DNA of 8,018 nucleotides from CAYSHJ01 sp964589725 (GCA_964589725.1 CAZPUJ010000039.1:1-8018); one strand, 5' to 3'. Shown: positions 1 through 6,243, counted from the first letter of the stretch. The notes: generated by a model from the letters alone, not told the origin. Translations and numbers: made by a program.

Positions 1-1047
1 GTAGAACTCGGCATAGATGCCCATCATCTTGCGGCCCATGATCGCCCCGACGATCGTGCCGGCGATCGACCCGCAGATGCACACCAGGAATACCAGCTTC
101 AGATAATGCCGCCCAACTGCCCAGTGCGAATAGCCGAACGCCTTGAGCGCCGCGATTTGATCGCGCTGCATCGCGATGATCCGCGTCAGCACCACGTTCA
201 ACAGAAACGCCGCGACCGCCAAGAAGATCGACGGCACGATCAGGCCCATGCGTTTCAGGTTGCTAATTTCGTCGTTGAGGAAGCGGTGCGAAATCTGATC
301 CTCGCGCCCATGCGATCCGAAGCCACCGTACTTCTCGATGATCGAGTCCAACCGCCGCGTGACCTCCGCCTCGACCGCGCCGGGCAGCAGATCAATCAGC
401 ACGTCATTGAACGCTCCGGTCATGTCGTACGCCGCTTCGAGCGCCTCGCGGCCCATCCACAAAATGCCGAACCGTTTGTCGTCCGGCACGAGCTGCCCAT
501 ACTTGATTTGATAAACGTACTCCGGCGAGAGCGCGACGCCGACAATCCGCATTTGTTTCTTCTTGCCATTGATGACCGCCGCCAACGTCGAGCCGAGTGT
601 TAAACGATGCGCCTTCATGAAGCCCTCGCTGGCCAGCACTTCGTCGTCGCGACGCGGCTCGATGAACCGTCCGCTGCGCAAGAACAGCGAACAGAGATCG
701 GTCGGCTGCGGATGCTCGGGAATGGAAATCAATCGCCCCGCGACCGGCTCTGGGAAGCTGGGCAGATCGAGTGTCACGTCTACGACGACTCGTGTCTGCA
801 GCCGAGCCACACCCGGCACCTCTTCGATCCGCTCCGCGAGCGACTGTGGCGAGCGCTTCATTCGCGCGAACACGCGCGGAAAGTGATTCCGCTCGTAAAA
901 TCCGTCCATCGTGCGTTGCAACGAGACCAGCGCGCTTGTCGACATCACAAACGTGGCCACGCCGCAAGCCATCACCGCGCAGATCGCGAGCACCTGCCCC
1001 TTCATGTGGAGCACGTCTCTCACCAGTTTGCGATCAATCGCGCGCAT
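1..1047 (-). CDS. FtsX/MacB-type ABC transporter permease, N-terminal half (3' end outside window)
   Basis: Inner-membrane permease subunit of an ABC transporter of the FtsX/MacB/LolCE type; the substrate cannot be told. The frame is open from base 1 and codes for 349 residues before the edge. A short cytoplasmic N-terminus (MRAIDRKLVRDVLHMKGQ) leads into a first membrane helix at about residues 19-42. An extracytoplasmic domain follows at about 45-260, as in MacB-like periplasmic domains. A second helix lies at about 268-291, then the basic FtsX cytoplasmic segment IAMQRDQIAALKAFGYSHWA (291-310), then a third helix at about 317-337. Family members of this layout are usually near 780-800 residues, so roughly half is present. 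The ATG at 1047 is the only plausible start: the frame is closed by a TAA about 55 bases upstream and has no other ATG or GTG between. No strong Shine-Dalgarno is visible. No ATPase gene lies upstream, so a partner would have to be beyond the left edge. Confidence 0.85.
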   Translation of the reverse strand, partial: MRAIDRKLVRDVLHMKGQVLAICAVMACGVATFVMSTSALVSLQRTMDGFYERNHFPRVFARMKRSPQSLAERIEEVPGVARLQTRVVVDVTLDLPSFPEPVAGRLISIPEHPQPTDLCSLFLRSGRFIEPRRDDEVLASEGFMKAHRLTLGSTLAAVINGKKKQMRIVGVALSPEYVYQIKYGQLVPDDKRFGILWMGREALEAAYDMTGAFNDVLIDLLPGAVEAEVTRRLDSIIEKYGGFGSHGREDQISHRFLNDEISNLKRMGLIVPSIFLAVAAFLLNVVLTRIIAMQRDQIAALKAFGYSHWAVGRHYLKLVFLVCICGSIAGTIVGAIMGRKMMGIYAEFY

Positions 1048-1254
1048 GGCCGCCGGCCGGTTCGAGGAGGAAATCGTCTGCTCGGACCCAAGCGGACCGA
1101 GTTACAAATCATCGCGTTCGAGCAGTTTGACTTCCACCAACCATTAGCGGCTTTGTGGACTTTCCCAAAAGGTCGTAGCGATCGTAACGAAACGTCCGGA
1201 GTCATGTCCGAGCGAACCGCAATCCGGCTGATGACGTAACGCTGCTTACTTGTT

Positions 1255-1274
1255 TGCACGCTCTGAGGCGTGCA
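1255..1274. promoter_or_regulatory. Perfect 7-bp dyad, possible operator or hairpin
   Basis: TGCACGC at 1255-1261 and GCGTGCA at 1268-1274 are perfect inverted repeats around a 6-base loop. The dyad lies about 210 bases upstream of the permease start and about 165 bases upstream of the esterase start. It could be a protein-binding dyad or a small RNA hairpin. A dyad of this size can also arise by chance in 8 kb, so confidence is low. Confidence 0.25.
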
Positions 1275-1341
1275 GGTTGTGACTCGGCGACGAGTGCTCG
1301 CCAACCTCCCTTGTGGCGAACACCGGCCGCAGTCACGCTGT

Positions 1342-1408
1342 CAGAATGCTCGCCGGTCCATCATCATGTGCGGCCATTGAACTGCGGACCGCAGACTACG
1401 GCATTCTG
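1342..1408. promoter_or_regulatory. Nested dyads upstream of the esterase gene
   Basis: CAGAATGC at 1342-1349 and GCATTCTG at 1401-1408 form an 8-bp perfect inverted repeat. The 13-base near-perfect palindrome CTGCGGACCGCAG lies between them at 1382-1394. The outer arm ends 30 bases before the esterase start, which suits an operator or a leader structure. The inner palindrome has a one-base centre, so it fits a dimeric DNA-binding protein better than an RNA hairpin. Function is inferred only from position and symmetry. Confidence 0.3.
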
Positions 1409-1438
1409 TCGTGATGACCAAGAGATGAGGCACTCGGA

Positions 1439-2359
1439 ATGAAAACGATCGAAAGGCAAATGGCGATGAGTATTCCACGACTCGTGCAAGTTGTGATTGT
1501 GTTGACCGGTTTCTCCGGCACGTTGGCCCCGGCCGCGGAGTCGGTGCGTTTATGGAACGGAGACGCTCCCGGAGCGTTAGGGCAAGCGGATCACGACATC
1601 CCCACGCTCACGCCATATCTGCCGACGGACGACAAGGCGAGCGGCACGGCGATCGTGGTCTGTCCCGGCGGTGGTTACGGCGGCTTGGCGGGGCATGAAG
1701 GGGAGGGGTATGCGAAGTGGCTTGCCGACAACGGTGTCGCTGCGTTTGTGTTGAAGTACCGGCTGGGGTCAAAGGGCTATCGGCATCCGGTGATGCTCAA
1801 CGACGTCTCGCGAGCGATCCGCCTCGTGCGAACTCGTGCCGCGGAATGGAAAGTCGACGCGCACCGCGTCGGTGTGATGGGAAGCAGCGCGGGCGGGCAT
1901 CTCGCGTCGACGTCCATCACCCACTTCGATACCGGCCAAGCTGATGCCGAAGATGCTGTCGAGCGGCAAAGCTCGCGACCCGACTTCGGAGTGCTGTGCT
2001 ATGCCGTCATCAGTATGGAAGACGGTGTGACACACGGCGGCTCAAAGGCGAACCTGCTCGGCAAGACGCCCGAGCCGCAGTTGGTCGAACTCCTGTCGAA
2101 CGAGAAACAAGTCACGAAGAACACGCCGCCTTGTTTCGTCTGGAGCACCGGCGACGACAAAGCCGTCAGCGTTGTGAACTCGTTGCAGTTCGTCACTGCG
2201 TTGCAGAAGTCGGGCGTGTCGTACGATTTTCATGTCTATCAAAAAGGCCCGCATGGAATCGGGCTGAGCGAAGGCAAGAACGGCGTCCCCGCCGGTGACG
2301 TGCATCCGTGGGGCAAGGATCTGCTCTACTGGCTGCGACAGAGTGGCTGGCTGAAGTAG
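1439..2359 (+). CDS. Secreted alpha/beta hydrolase (carbohydrate-esterase/BD-FAE-like)
   Basis: Predicted exported serine esterase of the alpha/beta-hydrolase fold. By family resemblance it probably removes acetyl or similar ester groups from polysaccharides; the substrate is an inference. Length is 306 residues. Residues 1-33 look like a Sec signal peptide, with a hydrophobic core at 16-31 and a likely cut near APA-A. CPGGGYGGL (75-83) is the oxyanion-hole segment. GSSAGGH (148-154) is the nucleophile elbow with Ser150. GDD at 238-240 supplies the acid, probably Asp240, and GPHG gives His272. The triad is therefore complete and in the expected order. The ATG at 1439 is preceded by GAGG at 1427-1430 with an 8-base gap, which favours it over the internal ATGs at residues 8 and 10. 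The gene stands alone on the plus strand, and a decay zone lies downstream. Confidence 0.88.
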   Translation: MKTIERQMAMSIPRLVQVVIVLTGFSGTLAPAAESVRLWNGDAPGALGQADHDIPTLTPYLPTDDKASGTAIVVCPGGGYGGLAGHEGEGYAKWLADNGVAAFVLKYRLGSKGYRHPVMLNDVSRAIRLVRTRAAEWKVDAHRVGVMGSSAGGHLASTSITHFDTGQADAEDAVERQSSRPDFGVLCYAVISMEDGVTHGGSKANLLGKTPEPQLVELLSNEKQVTKNTPPCFVWSTGDDKAVSVVNSLQFVTALQKSGVSYDFHVYQKGPHGIGLSEGKNGVPAGDVHPWGKDLLYWLRQSGWLK

Positions 2360-2367
2360 CTGCCGGC

Positions 2368-2386
2368 CACTGTAGTGCACTTTTTC
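2368..2386 (+). terminator. Weak candidate terminator after the esterase gene
   Basis: CACT-GT-AGTG at 2368-2377 is followed by CAC and a run of five T (2381-2385), 9 bases after the esterase stop codon. The position and T-run suit a rho-independent terminator. The stem is only 4 bp with a 2-base loop, so it would be very unstable. Low confidence. Confidence 0.22.
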
Positions 2387-2400
2387 TAAGCGGAGCGTCA

Positions 2401-2433
2401 TTGGTTCTGGCGTAGCACCCTTGGTTCTGGCGT
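2401..2433 (+). repeat. 13-bp direct repeat with 20-bp period
   Basis: TTGGTTCTGGCGT occurs at 2401-2413 and again, identically, at 2421-2433, separated by AGCACCC. The pair lies 34 bases upstream of the transposase-like start at 2467. It could be part of the insertion sequence's subterminal region, or a binding-site pair spaced about two helical turns apart. Which of these is unknown. Confidence 0.6.
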
Positions 2434-2466
2434 GTGGAAGAGTCACCACAGCAGAAAGCACGCATC

Positions 2467-2553
2467 ATGAATAAAGCTCAACGGTCCAATTCGGCGGCCG
2501 AGAAGGTCGCCATCGTCAAAGCTCATTTGGTCAACAAAGTTCCCGTGGACGAT
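2467..2553 (+). pseudogene. Truncated IS transposase N-terminus (HTH_Tnp_1/OrfA-like remnant)
   Basis: The ATG at 2467 opens a peptide with AEKVAIVKAHLVNKVPVDD (residues 11-29). From memory this matches the start of planctomycete IS transposase OrfA proteins of the HTH_Tnp_1 type, which read roughly ...AEKV-I---HL--KVPVSDLC... and continue into the recognition helix and a YRWQK motif. Here the resemblance stops after about residue 29. The open frame runs on to 2631 with unrelated sequence, part of which is antisense to the neighbouring beta-lactamase fragment. The DNA-binding and catalytic parts are missing, so this is a non-functional 5' fragment. A 13-bp direct repeat just upstream may belong to the same element. 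The family call rests on a short match and should be treated as probable. Confidence 0.55.
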
Positions 2554-2597
2554 TCACGCCAGTTCGGTCGTCACGATCGCGAAGCAGCCAAAGACTG

Positions 2598-3086
2598 TCA
2601 CGGCTTCTTTACCGCGTCGCAGACCAACTGATAGAACTCGGTGATTCGATGGCCTTTGGCGGGAGCGAGGTCGGATTGGCGGATGACGATCAAGTCGATG
2701 CCTGGAGCCACGAAGATGTTGTTGTCCCACTTGCCGAGCGCGGCGAACTCATCCTTCGGGACGTTCGGCCACTTGTTCGTCGTGTTGTTCCACCACAGGT
2801 AGCCGTAGGACTTGTTGAGTTCCTGCGACGGTGCAATTGATTCGCTCAGCCACGTGGCCGGAATGAGCTGCTTGTCATTCCACTTGCCGTGATGCAGCAC
2901 GAGCAACCCGATACGACCGAGCGAACGGGCCGTCGTGTGGCAGCCGGAGTAGGGCAGGGCGAAGCCTTCGCGATGCTCCCACTTCCAATCGTCCGAGCGA
3001 ATGCCGATCGGACGGAAGACGCGGTCGTTCAGGAACTCGTCGATCTGCTTGCCCGTCACTTCGACTCGGAAAACATAGACGGGCAA
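2598..3086 (-). pseudogene. C-terminal remnant of a beta-lactamase-like serine hydrolase
   Basis: This is the C-terminal part of a class C beta-lactamase/esterase-fold (PF00144-like) protein. Homology seems to begin at VTGKQIDEFLNDRVFRPIGI (about residues 10-29). It continues through the Gly-rich segment YSGCHTTARSLGRIGLLVL, the GKWNDKQLIPATWLSES stretch and SYGYLWWNN, to an end near FYQLVCDAVKKP. Intact relatives are about 400 residues or more, with an N-terminal SxxK nucleophile and a YxN motif; both are absent, so the product could not be catalytic. The only upstream start is a TTG inside a REP-like hairpin, which suggests the 5' part was lost at that repeat. The frame is the same as the upstream Gfo/Idh-like gene, separated only by that gene's TAA at 3105-3107. 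On the 3' side the transposase fragment ends about 45 bases away. Confidence 0.75.
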
Positions 3087-3100
3087 GAGTGCCCATCCTC
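3078..3100. repeat. REP-like hairpin (read-through MGTLAR / DGQECPS repeat)
   Basis: GGGCA (3081-3085) and TGCCC (3090-3094) form a perfect 5-bp stem around the loop AGAG, within GACGGGCAAGAGTGCCCATC. Read on one strand the element encodes DGQECPS, and on the other RMGTLARL. I remember both peptide tails as recurrent in planctomycete protein predictions, which points to a dispersed extragenic palindrome. It sits exactly between the Gfo/Idh-like stop codon and the truncated serine hydrolase. The hairpin is seen directly; the dispersed-repeat claim is from memory and needs a genome count. Confidence 0.55.
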
Positions 3101-3104
3101 CGAG

Positions 3105-4178
3105 TTACTTTGATTCCCAAAGGTTCTTCAAGCGGACGACGGCACCGTTTTGGGCTTTGCTTTCTTCAGCGGCTTGCATCAGCGCGAAGATCTCCAGAGT
3201 TTCGGCGGGACTCACGGGAGTCGGGCCGCCTTTAAGAAACTTGGCGATCTCAGTGGCGAGTCCTTCGTAGCCGACATACTTGTCGTTTGTCGGCACGACC
3301 CCTTTGACGGGGACTCCGTGGCCGTAGATGCCGGCGGTCGAGACTCCTTTTTCGCCGAAGACCGTCGCGCTGTATTTGACAGCTCCTTCTTTGATGCCTC
3401 GGTACGTTCCGATGCGGCCGTCTTTCCAGACAGCGGTGATCGACTCGGCGGTCGGCGTTGACGTGCAAGTCACGGAGACAACGCCGGGACCTCCCATGAT
3501 CGTGTAGAGCGTTTCGATGCTGTGCAGCGGCCGAGTGAACTTGTCGGCTTCGGGAGCATTCACGGTCCAGCCGCCATAGACATCGCAACCGATGACCCGC
3601 CCCACTTCAGGATGATCGCGCATGCCGCTGAAGCCGCCGCTGTAGCGATGCTGCGAACTGCTCCAGCAGGAAGTTTTTGTTTCTTCGGCCAGTCTCAGAA
3701 TCGCCACGGCATCGGCCGGCGACGAGGCCAGCGGACGACTGATAAAGAGTCGCTTCTTGGCCTTGAGCACCGCCTCGGCCTGCTTCAGGTGCAGGCGACC
3801 GTCCATGCTGAAAATCATGACCGCGTCGCACTTCTTCAATAGCTCGTCGACCGAGTTGACCATCTCAATCGGCGGCACCGCGTCCTTCGGATCCTTCGGG
3901 TTCTGGTACATCTTCAGCAGTTGGTCCTTCCAACTTGCGACAAGCTTGTCGCTTTCGGGATAGTTGTCGCTCCCAATCGGATACGCCGCGACGACTCGCA
4001 CTCCCTCGAAGACGCCTTCCGCGTGCGGACGATTCAGGAACTCCGTGTACGCGACCGACCCAAAGTTATCGATGCCGAGGATTCCGATGCGGACCGGATC
4101 CGCTGCTTGGACGGCAACATCTGAGAAGCTGATTCCAAGTGCGGCCACGGTGACGAGTGTGGTGAGAATACGAATCAC
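3105..4178 (-). CDS. Exported Gfo/Idh/MocA-family oxidoreductase-like protein, variant lysine motif
   Basis: Protein of 357 residues resembling NAD(P)-dependent sugar/inositol dehydrogenases of the Gfo/Idh/MocA family. It has a Sec-type signal peptide (1-26, cut near VQA-AD), so it probably acts outside the cytoplasm. Residues 29-40 (VRIGILGIDNFG) are the first Rossmann strand and a glycine loop. CDAVMIFSMDGRLH (117-130) suits the later strand. At the place where most members carry E-K-P, this one has ISRPLASSPADA (146-157), so the usual catalytic Lys is Arg148. RPLHSIETLYTIMGG (216-230) retains the conserved His219. The start is GTG at 4178, supported by AAGGAG at 4185-4190 with a good gap. 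The gene diverges from the AbgT-family gene. The activity is uncertain because of the Lys-to-Arg change; the fold assignment is firm. Confidence 0.85.
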   Translation of the reverse strand: MIRILTTLVTVAALGISFSDVAVQAADPVRIGILGIDNFGSVAYTEFLNRPHAEGVFEGVRVVAAYPIGSDNYPESDKLVASWKDQLLKMYQNPKDPKDAVPPIEMVNSVDELLKKCDAVMIFSMDGRLHLKQAEAVLKAKKRLFISRPLASSPADAVAILRLAEETKTSCWSSSQHRYSGGFSGMRDHPEVGRVIGCDVYGGWTVNAPEADKFTRPLHSIETLYTIMGGPGVVSVTCTSTPTAESITAVWKDGRIGTYRGIKEGAVKYSATVFGEKGVSTAGIYGHGVPVKGVVPTNDKYVGYEGLATEIAKFLKGGPTPVSPAETLEIFALMQAAEESKAQNGAVVRLKNLWESK

Positions 4179-4184
4179 GAGACT

Positions 4185-4190
4185 CTCCTT
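4185..4190 (-). promoter_or_regulatory. Strong Shine-Dalgarno deciding a GTG start
   Basis: On the minus strand these bases read AAGGAG, 6 bases from the GTG at 4178. This fixes the start of the exported Gfo/Idh-like protein and gives it a normal signal peptide. Confidence 0.75.
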
Positions 4191-4347
4191 TCATTGAACG
4201 CAGAAAAGACATGTCATTTTTGTGCCGCCCATGACGGCGATCGAACACTTGCGGGGTGCGAAGCCTAGTCGGGCGATTTCTGATTGTCAGCCCGTGCGAT
4301 TGAAGATGCACGACCTTCCCTCGGCGAGCAACAGTAGTCTGACTCGT

Positions 4348-4365
4348 GCTGACGCTATCGTCAGC
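4348..4365 (+). promoter_or_regulatory. 7-bp stem-loop in the leader of the AbgT-family gene
   Basis: GCTGACG (4348-4354) and CGTCAGC (4359-4365) are perfect complements around a CTAT loop. A T-G and a G-C pair can extend the stem outward. It lies in the 204-base region between two divergent genes and 71 bases before the preferred AbgT-family start. No T-run follows, so it is not a terminator. It could be an operator for a dimeric regulator or a leader RNA hairpin. A weaker dyad, CGTGC/GCACG at 4293-4312, lies just upstream. Confidence 0.4.
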
Positions 4366-4436
4366 GCTTCAAGATCAGGAGAATGAAACTGCTGCGAGTC
4401 TCACGGCTTAAACGACCGCCTCAGTTTGGATGGCTG

Positions 4437-6017
4437 ATGACTCTCGAAAATCAAACACCGAACTCGACGCAGGCAGCGGCACCTACACGGCTGAGCCAGC
4501 GGTTCCTAGACGGCGTGGAATGGGCAGGCAACAAGCTCCCTGACCCGGCCTTTCTCTTCGTATTTGCGCTGTTGATCACCTGGGCGCTCTCGGCTTGGTT
4601 GGCAACGATTGAGTTTTCGGAGGTTGATCCCAGGACTAAGGAACCAATTCACGTTCTCAGCCAACTGACCGCGCCCTCGCTGGTGAACTTCCTGGCGAAC
4701 ATGGTCAAGACGTTCGTCGAATTCCCACCGCTAGGTTTGGTGCTGGTGTCCATGCTGGGTGTGGGAGTGGCCGAGCAGACCGGTTTCATTCCGGCGGCAC
4801 TGAAGAGCCTGCTGCGGCTAACGCCCCGACGGCTCTTGACGCCGATGCTGTTGCTGGTCGGGATCCTGAGCCATTCCGTGGGCGACCCTGGATTCGTGCT
4901 GGTGATTCCTCTGGGTGCCGTGATGTATGCCGCGGCGGGGCGTCATCCGCTGCTGGGAATCACGACCGCATTTGCCAGCGTGGGCGGGGGCTTCAGTGCG
5001 AATTTTCTGCCGTCGGGCCTCGATCCGCTGTTGCAGGGTTTCACGCAGAAGGCCGCTCAGATCATTGATCCGGAGATCGTCGTCAATCCGCTGTGCAACT
5101 GGGGTTTCATGAGCGCCGCATGCCTCGTGATTATCGGTGTCGGTTGGTACGTGAGCGACTGCATCATCGAACCAAGACTCCTGCGATTGCCAGTGGACGG
5201 AAACGCCACGGAGACTTCACCGATCATTCGTCTTGAGGCGCGCGAATTGCGCGGACTGGTCGCCGGCCTCAGCGTATTGGCGGCCGGACTGATCGGGCTG
5301 GCTTGGTCTGTTTGGCCGTCTGATTCGCCCTGGCGTACACCGGAGGGAAGTCTTGTGGGGCGTGATGTGCCACTGATGAAGGCGATCGTGCCGTTGATCT
5401 TTCTGCTGTTTTTGTTGCCGGGTGTCGTCTACGGCTATGTCGCGGGAACGGTCAGGAGCCATCGCGACATCGTCCAGGGAATGACCAAGTCGATGGGCTC
5501 GATCAGCTACTATCTGGTCATGGCTTTCTTCGCCGCGCAGTTTACGGCGGCGTTTACGCAATCGAACGTGGGCGTGCTGCTGGCGGTCAAAGGGGCCAAC
5601 ACGCTCGCGTCCCTGAACCTGCCTCCTCAGGTGACGATTCTGGGGATCATTCTGTTGTCCGCGACGGTGGATCTGTTGATCGGTTCGGCGTCCGCGAAGT
5701 GGGCGTTGTTGAGTCCCATCTTCGTCCCCATGCTGATGTCGTTGGGCCTGTCTCCTGACCTGACGCAAGCCGCGTATCGCATCGGTGACTCCACCTCAAA
5801 TATCATCACGCCTTTGATGCCGTACTTTCCGCTTGTTGTTGTGTACTCCCAGCGCTACGTGACGAACTCGGGAATCGGCACGTTGACTTCGTTGATGTTG
5901 CCGTACTCGATGGCGTTTCTGGTCACCTGGAGCCTTCTTCTGATTCTTTTTTGGTCGTTGGGCATCCCGTTAGGCTTACAGGCAACGTACACCTACCCAG
6001 TCGGAGGCGGGGCTTGA
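4437..6017 (+). CDS. AbgT-family transporter (p-aminobenzoyl-glutamate / antimetabolite transporter)
   Basis: Polytopic inner-membrane transporter of the AbgT family. E. coli AbgT takes up p-aminobenzoyl-glutamate, while MtrF and YdaH have been described as antimetabolite (sulfonamide) exporters; which applies here is unknown. Counting from an upstream ATG at 4383 (544 residues), family landmarks are VEWAGNKLPDP (45-55), SHSVGDPGFVLVIPLGAVMY (163-182), GRHPLLG, GGGFSANFLPSGLDP (201-215), SASAKWALLSPIFVP (435-449) and YRIGDSTSNIITP (465-477). Ser437, Trp440, Pro458, Arg466, Asp469 and Pro477 all sit exactly 20 positions after the functional MtrF residues I remember (417, 420, 438, 446, 449, 457), so the core looks intact. 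I prefer the ATG at 4437 (MTLENQTPNST, 526 residues), which matches the family N-terminus better and has GGA six bases ahead. The ATG at 4383 has AGGAG only one base away. No AbgA/AbgB hydrolase genes are nearby. Confidence 0.92.
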   Translation: MTLENQTPNSTQAAAPTRLSQRFLDGVEWAGNKLPDPAFLFVFALLITWALSAWLATIEFSEVDPRTKEPIHVLSQLTAPSLVNFLANMVKTFVEFPPLGLVLVSMLGVGVAEQTGFIPAALKSLLRLTPRRLLTPMLLLVGILSHSVGDPGFVLVIPLGAVMYAAAGRHPLLGITTAFASVGGGFSANFLPSGLDPLLQGFTQKAAQIIDPEIVVNPLCNWGFMSAACLVIIGVGWYVSDCIIEPRLLRLPVDGNATETSPIIRLEARELRGLVAGLSVLAAGLIGLAWSVWPSDSPWRTPEGSLVGRDVPLMKAIVPLIFLLFLLPGVVYGYVAGTVRSHRDIVQGMTKSMGSISYYLVMAFFAAQFTAAFTQSNVGVLLAVKGANTLASLNLPPQVTILGIILLSATVDLLIGSASAKWALLSPIFVPMLMSLGLSPDLTQAAYRIGDSTSNIITPLMPYFPLVVVYSQRYVTNSGIGTLTSLMLPYSMAFLVTWSLLLILFWSLGIPLGLQATYTYPVGGGA

Positions 6018-6175
6018 AGATCGAAAAAGCTCGCAACCTTCGGACGAGACCGACCGTCTGGAAGGTCTCACCGAATCGACCGCCGTTCGTGAAGGCACCG
6101 CCCAAGTTCTCGTGGCGGCCCTGCCTGCTATTTAGCCCGAATCGCACGCTCCTCACGAATCGGTGGCACCCTGTC
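6018..6175. other. Non-coding tail after the AbgT-family gene
   Basis: No gene is apparent between the AbgT-family stop and the inverted repeat. GAGACC (6046-6051) and GGTCTC (6064-6069) form a 6-bp dyad with a 12-base loop but no T-run, so it is a poor terminator. The minus-strand reading (…GETFQTVGLVRRLRAFS…) has a faintly familiar repeat-derived look, but I cannot support that as a feature. Confidence 0.3.
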
Positions 6176-6243
6176 GTAGCTGAATTCGCCAGAATTCAGC
6201 CACAACGTCCATCGACACTCTGAATTCTGGCGAATTCAGCTAC
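6176..6243. repeat. Perfect 24-bp inverted repeat of two EcoRI-rich hairpins (BIME-like)
   Basis: The arms at 6176-6199 and 6220-6243 are exact reverse complements over 24 bases, around a 20-base spacer. Each arm is also a hairpin by itself: GCTGAATTC/GAATTCAGC with loop GCCA at 6179-6200, and CTGAATTC/GAATTCAG with loop TGGC at 6220-6239. The element therefore carries four GAATTC sites. Reading through it gives VVAEFARIQ in both directions, a peptide tail I recall from planctomycete predictions. It sits between convergent genes (AbgT-family on plus, Tat protein on minus) and could also stop or stabilise transcripts. There is no T-run. It resembles paired REP sequences rather than a simple terminator. 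Confidence 0.85.

Larger units (their letters stand above)
1048..1438. other. Non-coding divergent intergenic region with several small dyads
   Basis: This 391-base gap separates the leftward permease gene from the rightward esterase gene, so it should hold both promoters. I see no convincing gene: the short open frames have low-complexity, arginine-rich translations and no usual start signals. Three small dyads stand out. TGCACGC/GCGTGCA lies at 1255-1274 with a 6-base loop. CTGCGG-A-CCGCAG lies at 1382-1394. CAGAATGC (1342-1349) pairs with GCATTCTG (1401-1408) and encloses the second dyad. No T-tract follows any of them, so operator or RNA-structure roles are more likely than termination. 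I could not assign -35/-10 boxes with confidence. Confidence 0.5.

Noticed and set aside
404..967. Minus-strand open frame of 187 residues
   Set aside because: It overlaps the permease gene in another frame, is very rich in Arg/Ala/Gly, and shows no domain, whereas the permease frame shows membrane helices and FtsX motifs.
106..1239. Long plus-strand open frames over the permease gene
   Set aside because: Translations are Arg/His-rich and without domains, as expected opposite a GC-rich gene on the minus strand.
1020..1304. 94-residue minus-strand frame upstream of the permease
   Set aside because: It overlaps the permease start in another frame and its sequence shows no family resemblance.
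1254..1442. 62-residue plus-strand frame overlapping the esterase start by ATGA
   Set aside because: The overlap looks like translational coupling, but the peptide is compositionally unlike a protein, has no good start signal, and the esterase has its own Shine-Dalgarno.
2434..2631. A 65-residue small gene as annotated from 2434
   Set aside because: Only residues from the ATG at 2467 to about 2553 resemble a transposase; the rest is non-homologous or antisense to the hydrolase fragment, so it is treated as a pseudogene fragment.
5217..5768. 183-residue minus-strand frame inside the AbgT-family gene
   Set aside because: It is an Arg/Gln/His-rich antisense shadow of a clearly conserved membrane protein.
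5951..6223. 90-residue plus-strand frame across the AbgT-family 3' end and the inverted repeat
   Set aside because: It overlaps the AbgT-family end in another frame and its tail is repeat-derived (VVAEFARIQ). The 6018-6175 part may be another dispersed repeat, but I could not support that.
6176..6243. Ordinary rho-independent terminator
   Set aside because: Hairpins are strong, but no T-run follows on either strand; a paired REP-like element fits better, though a stop function is possible.
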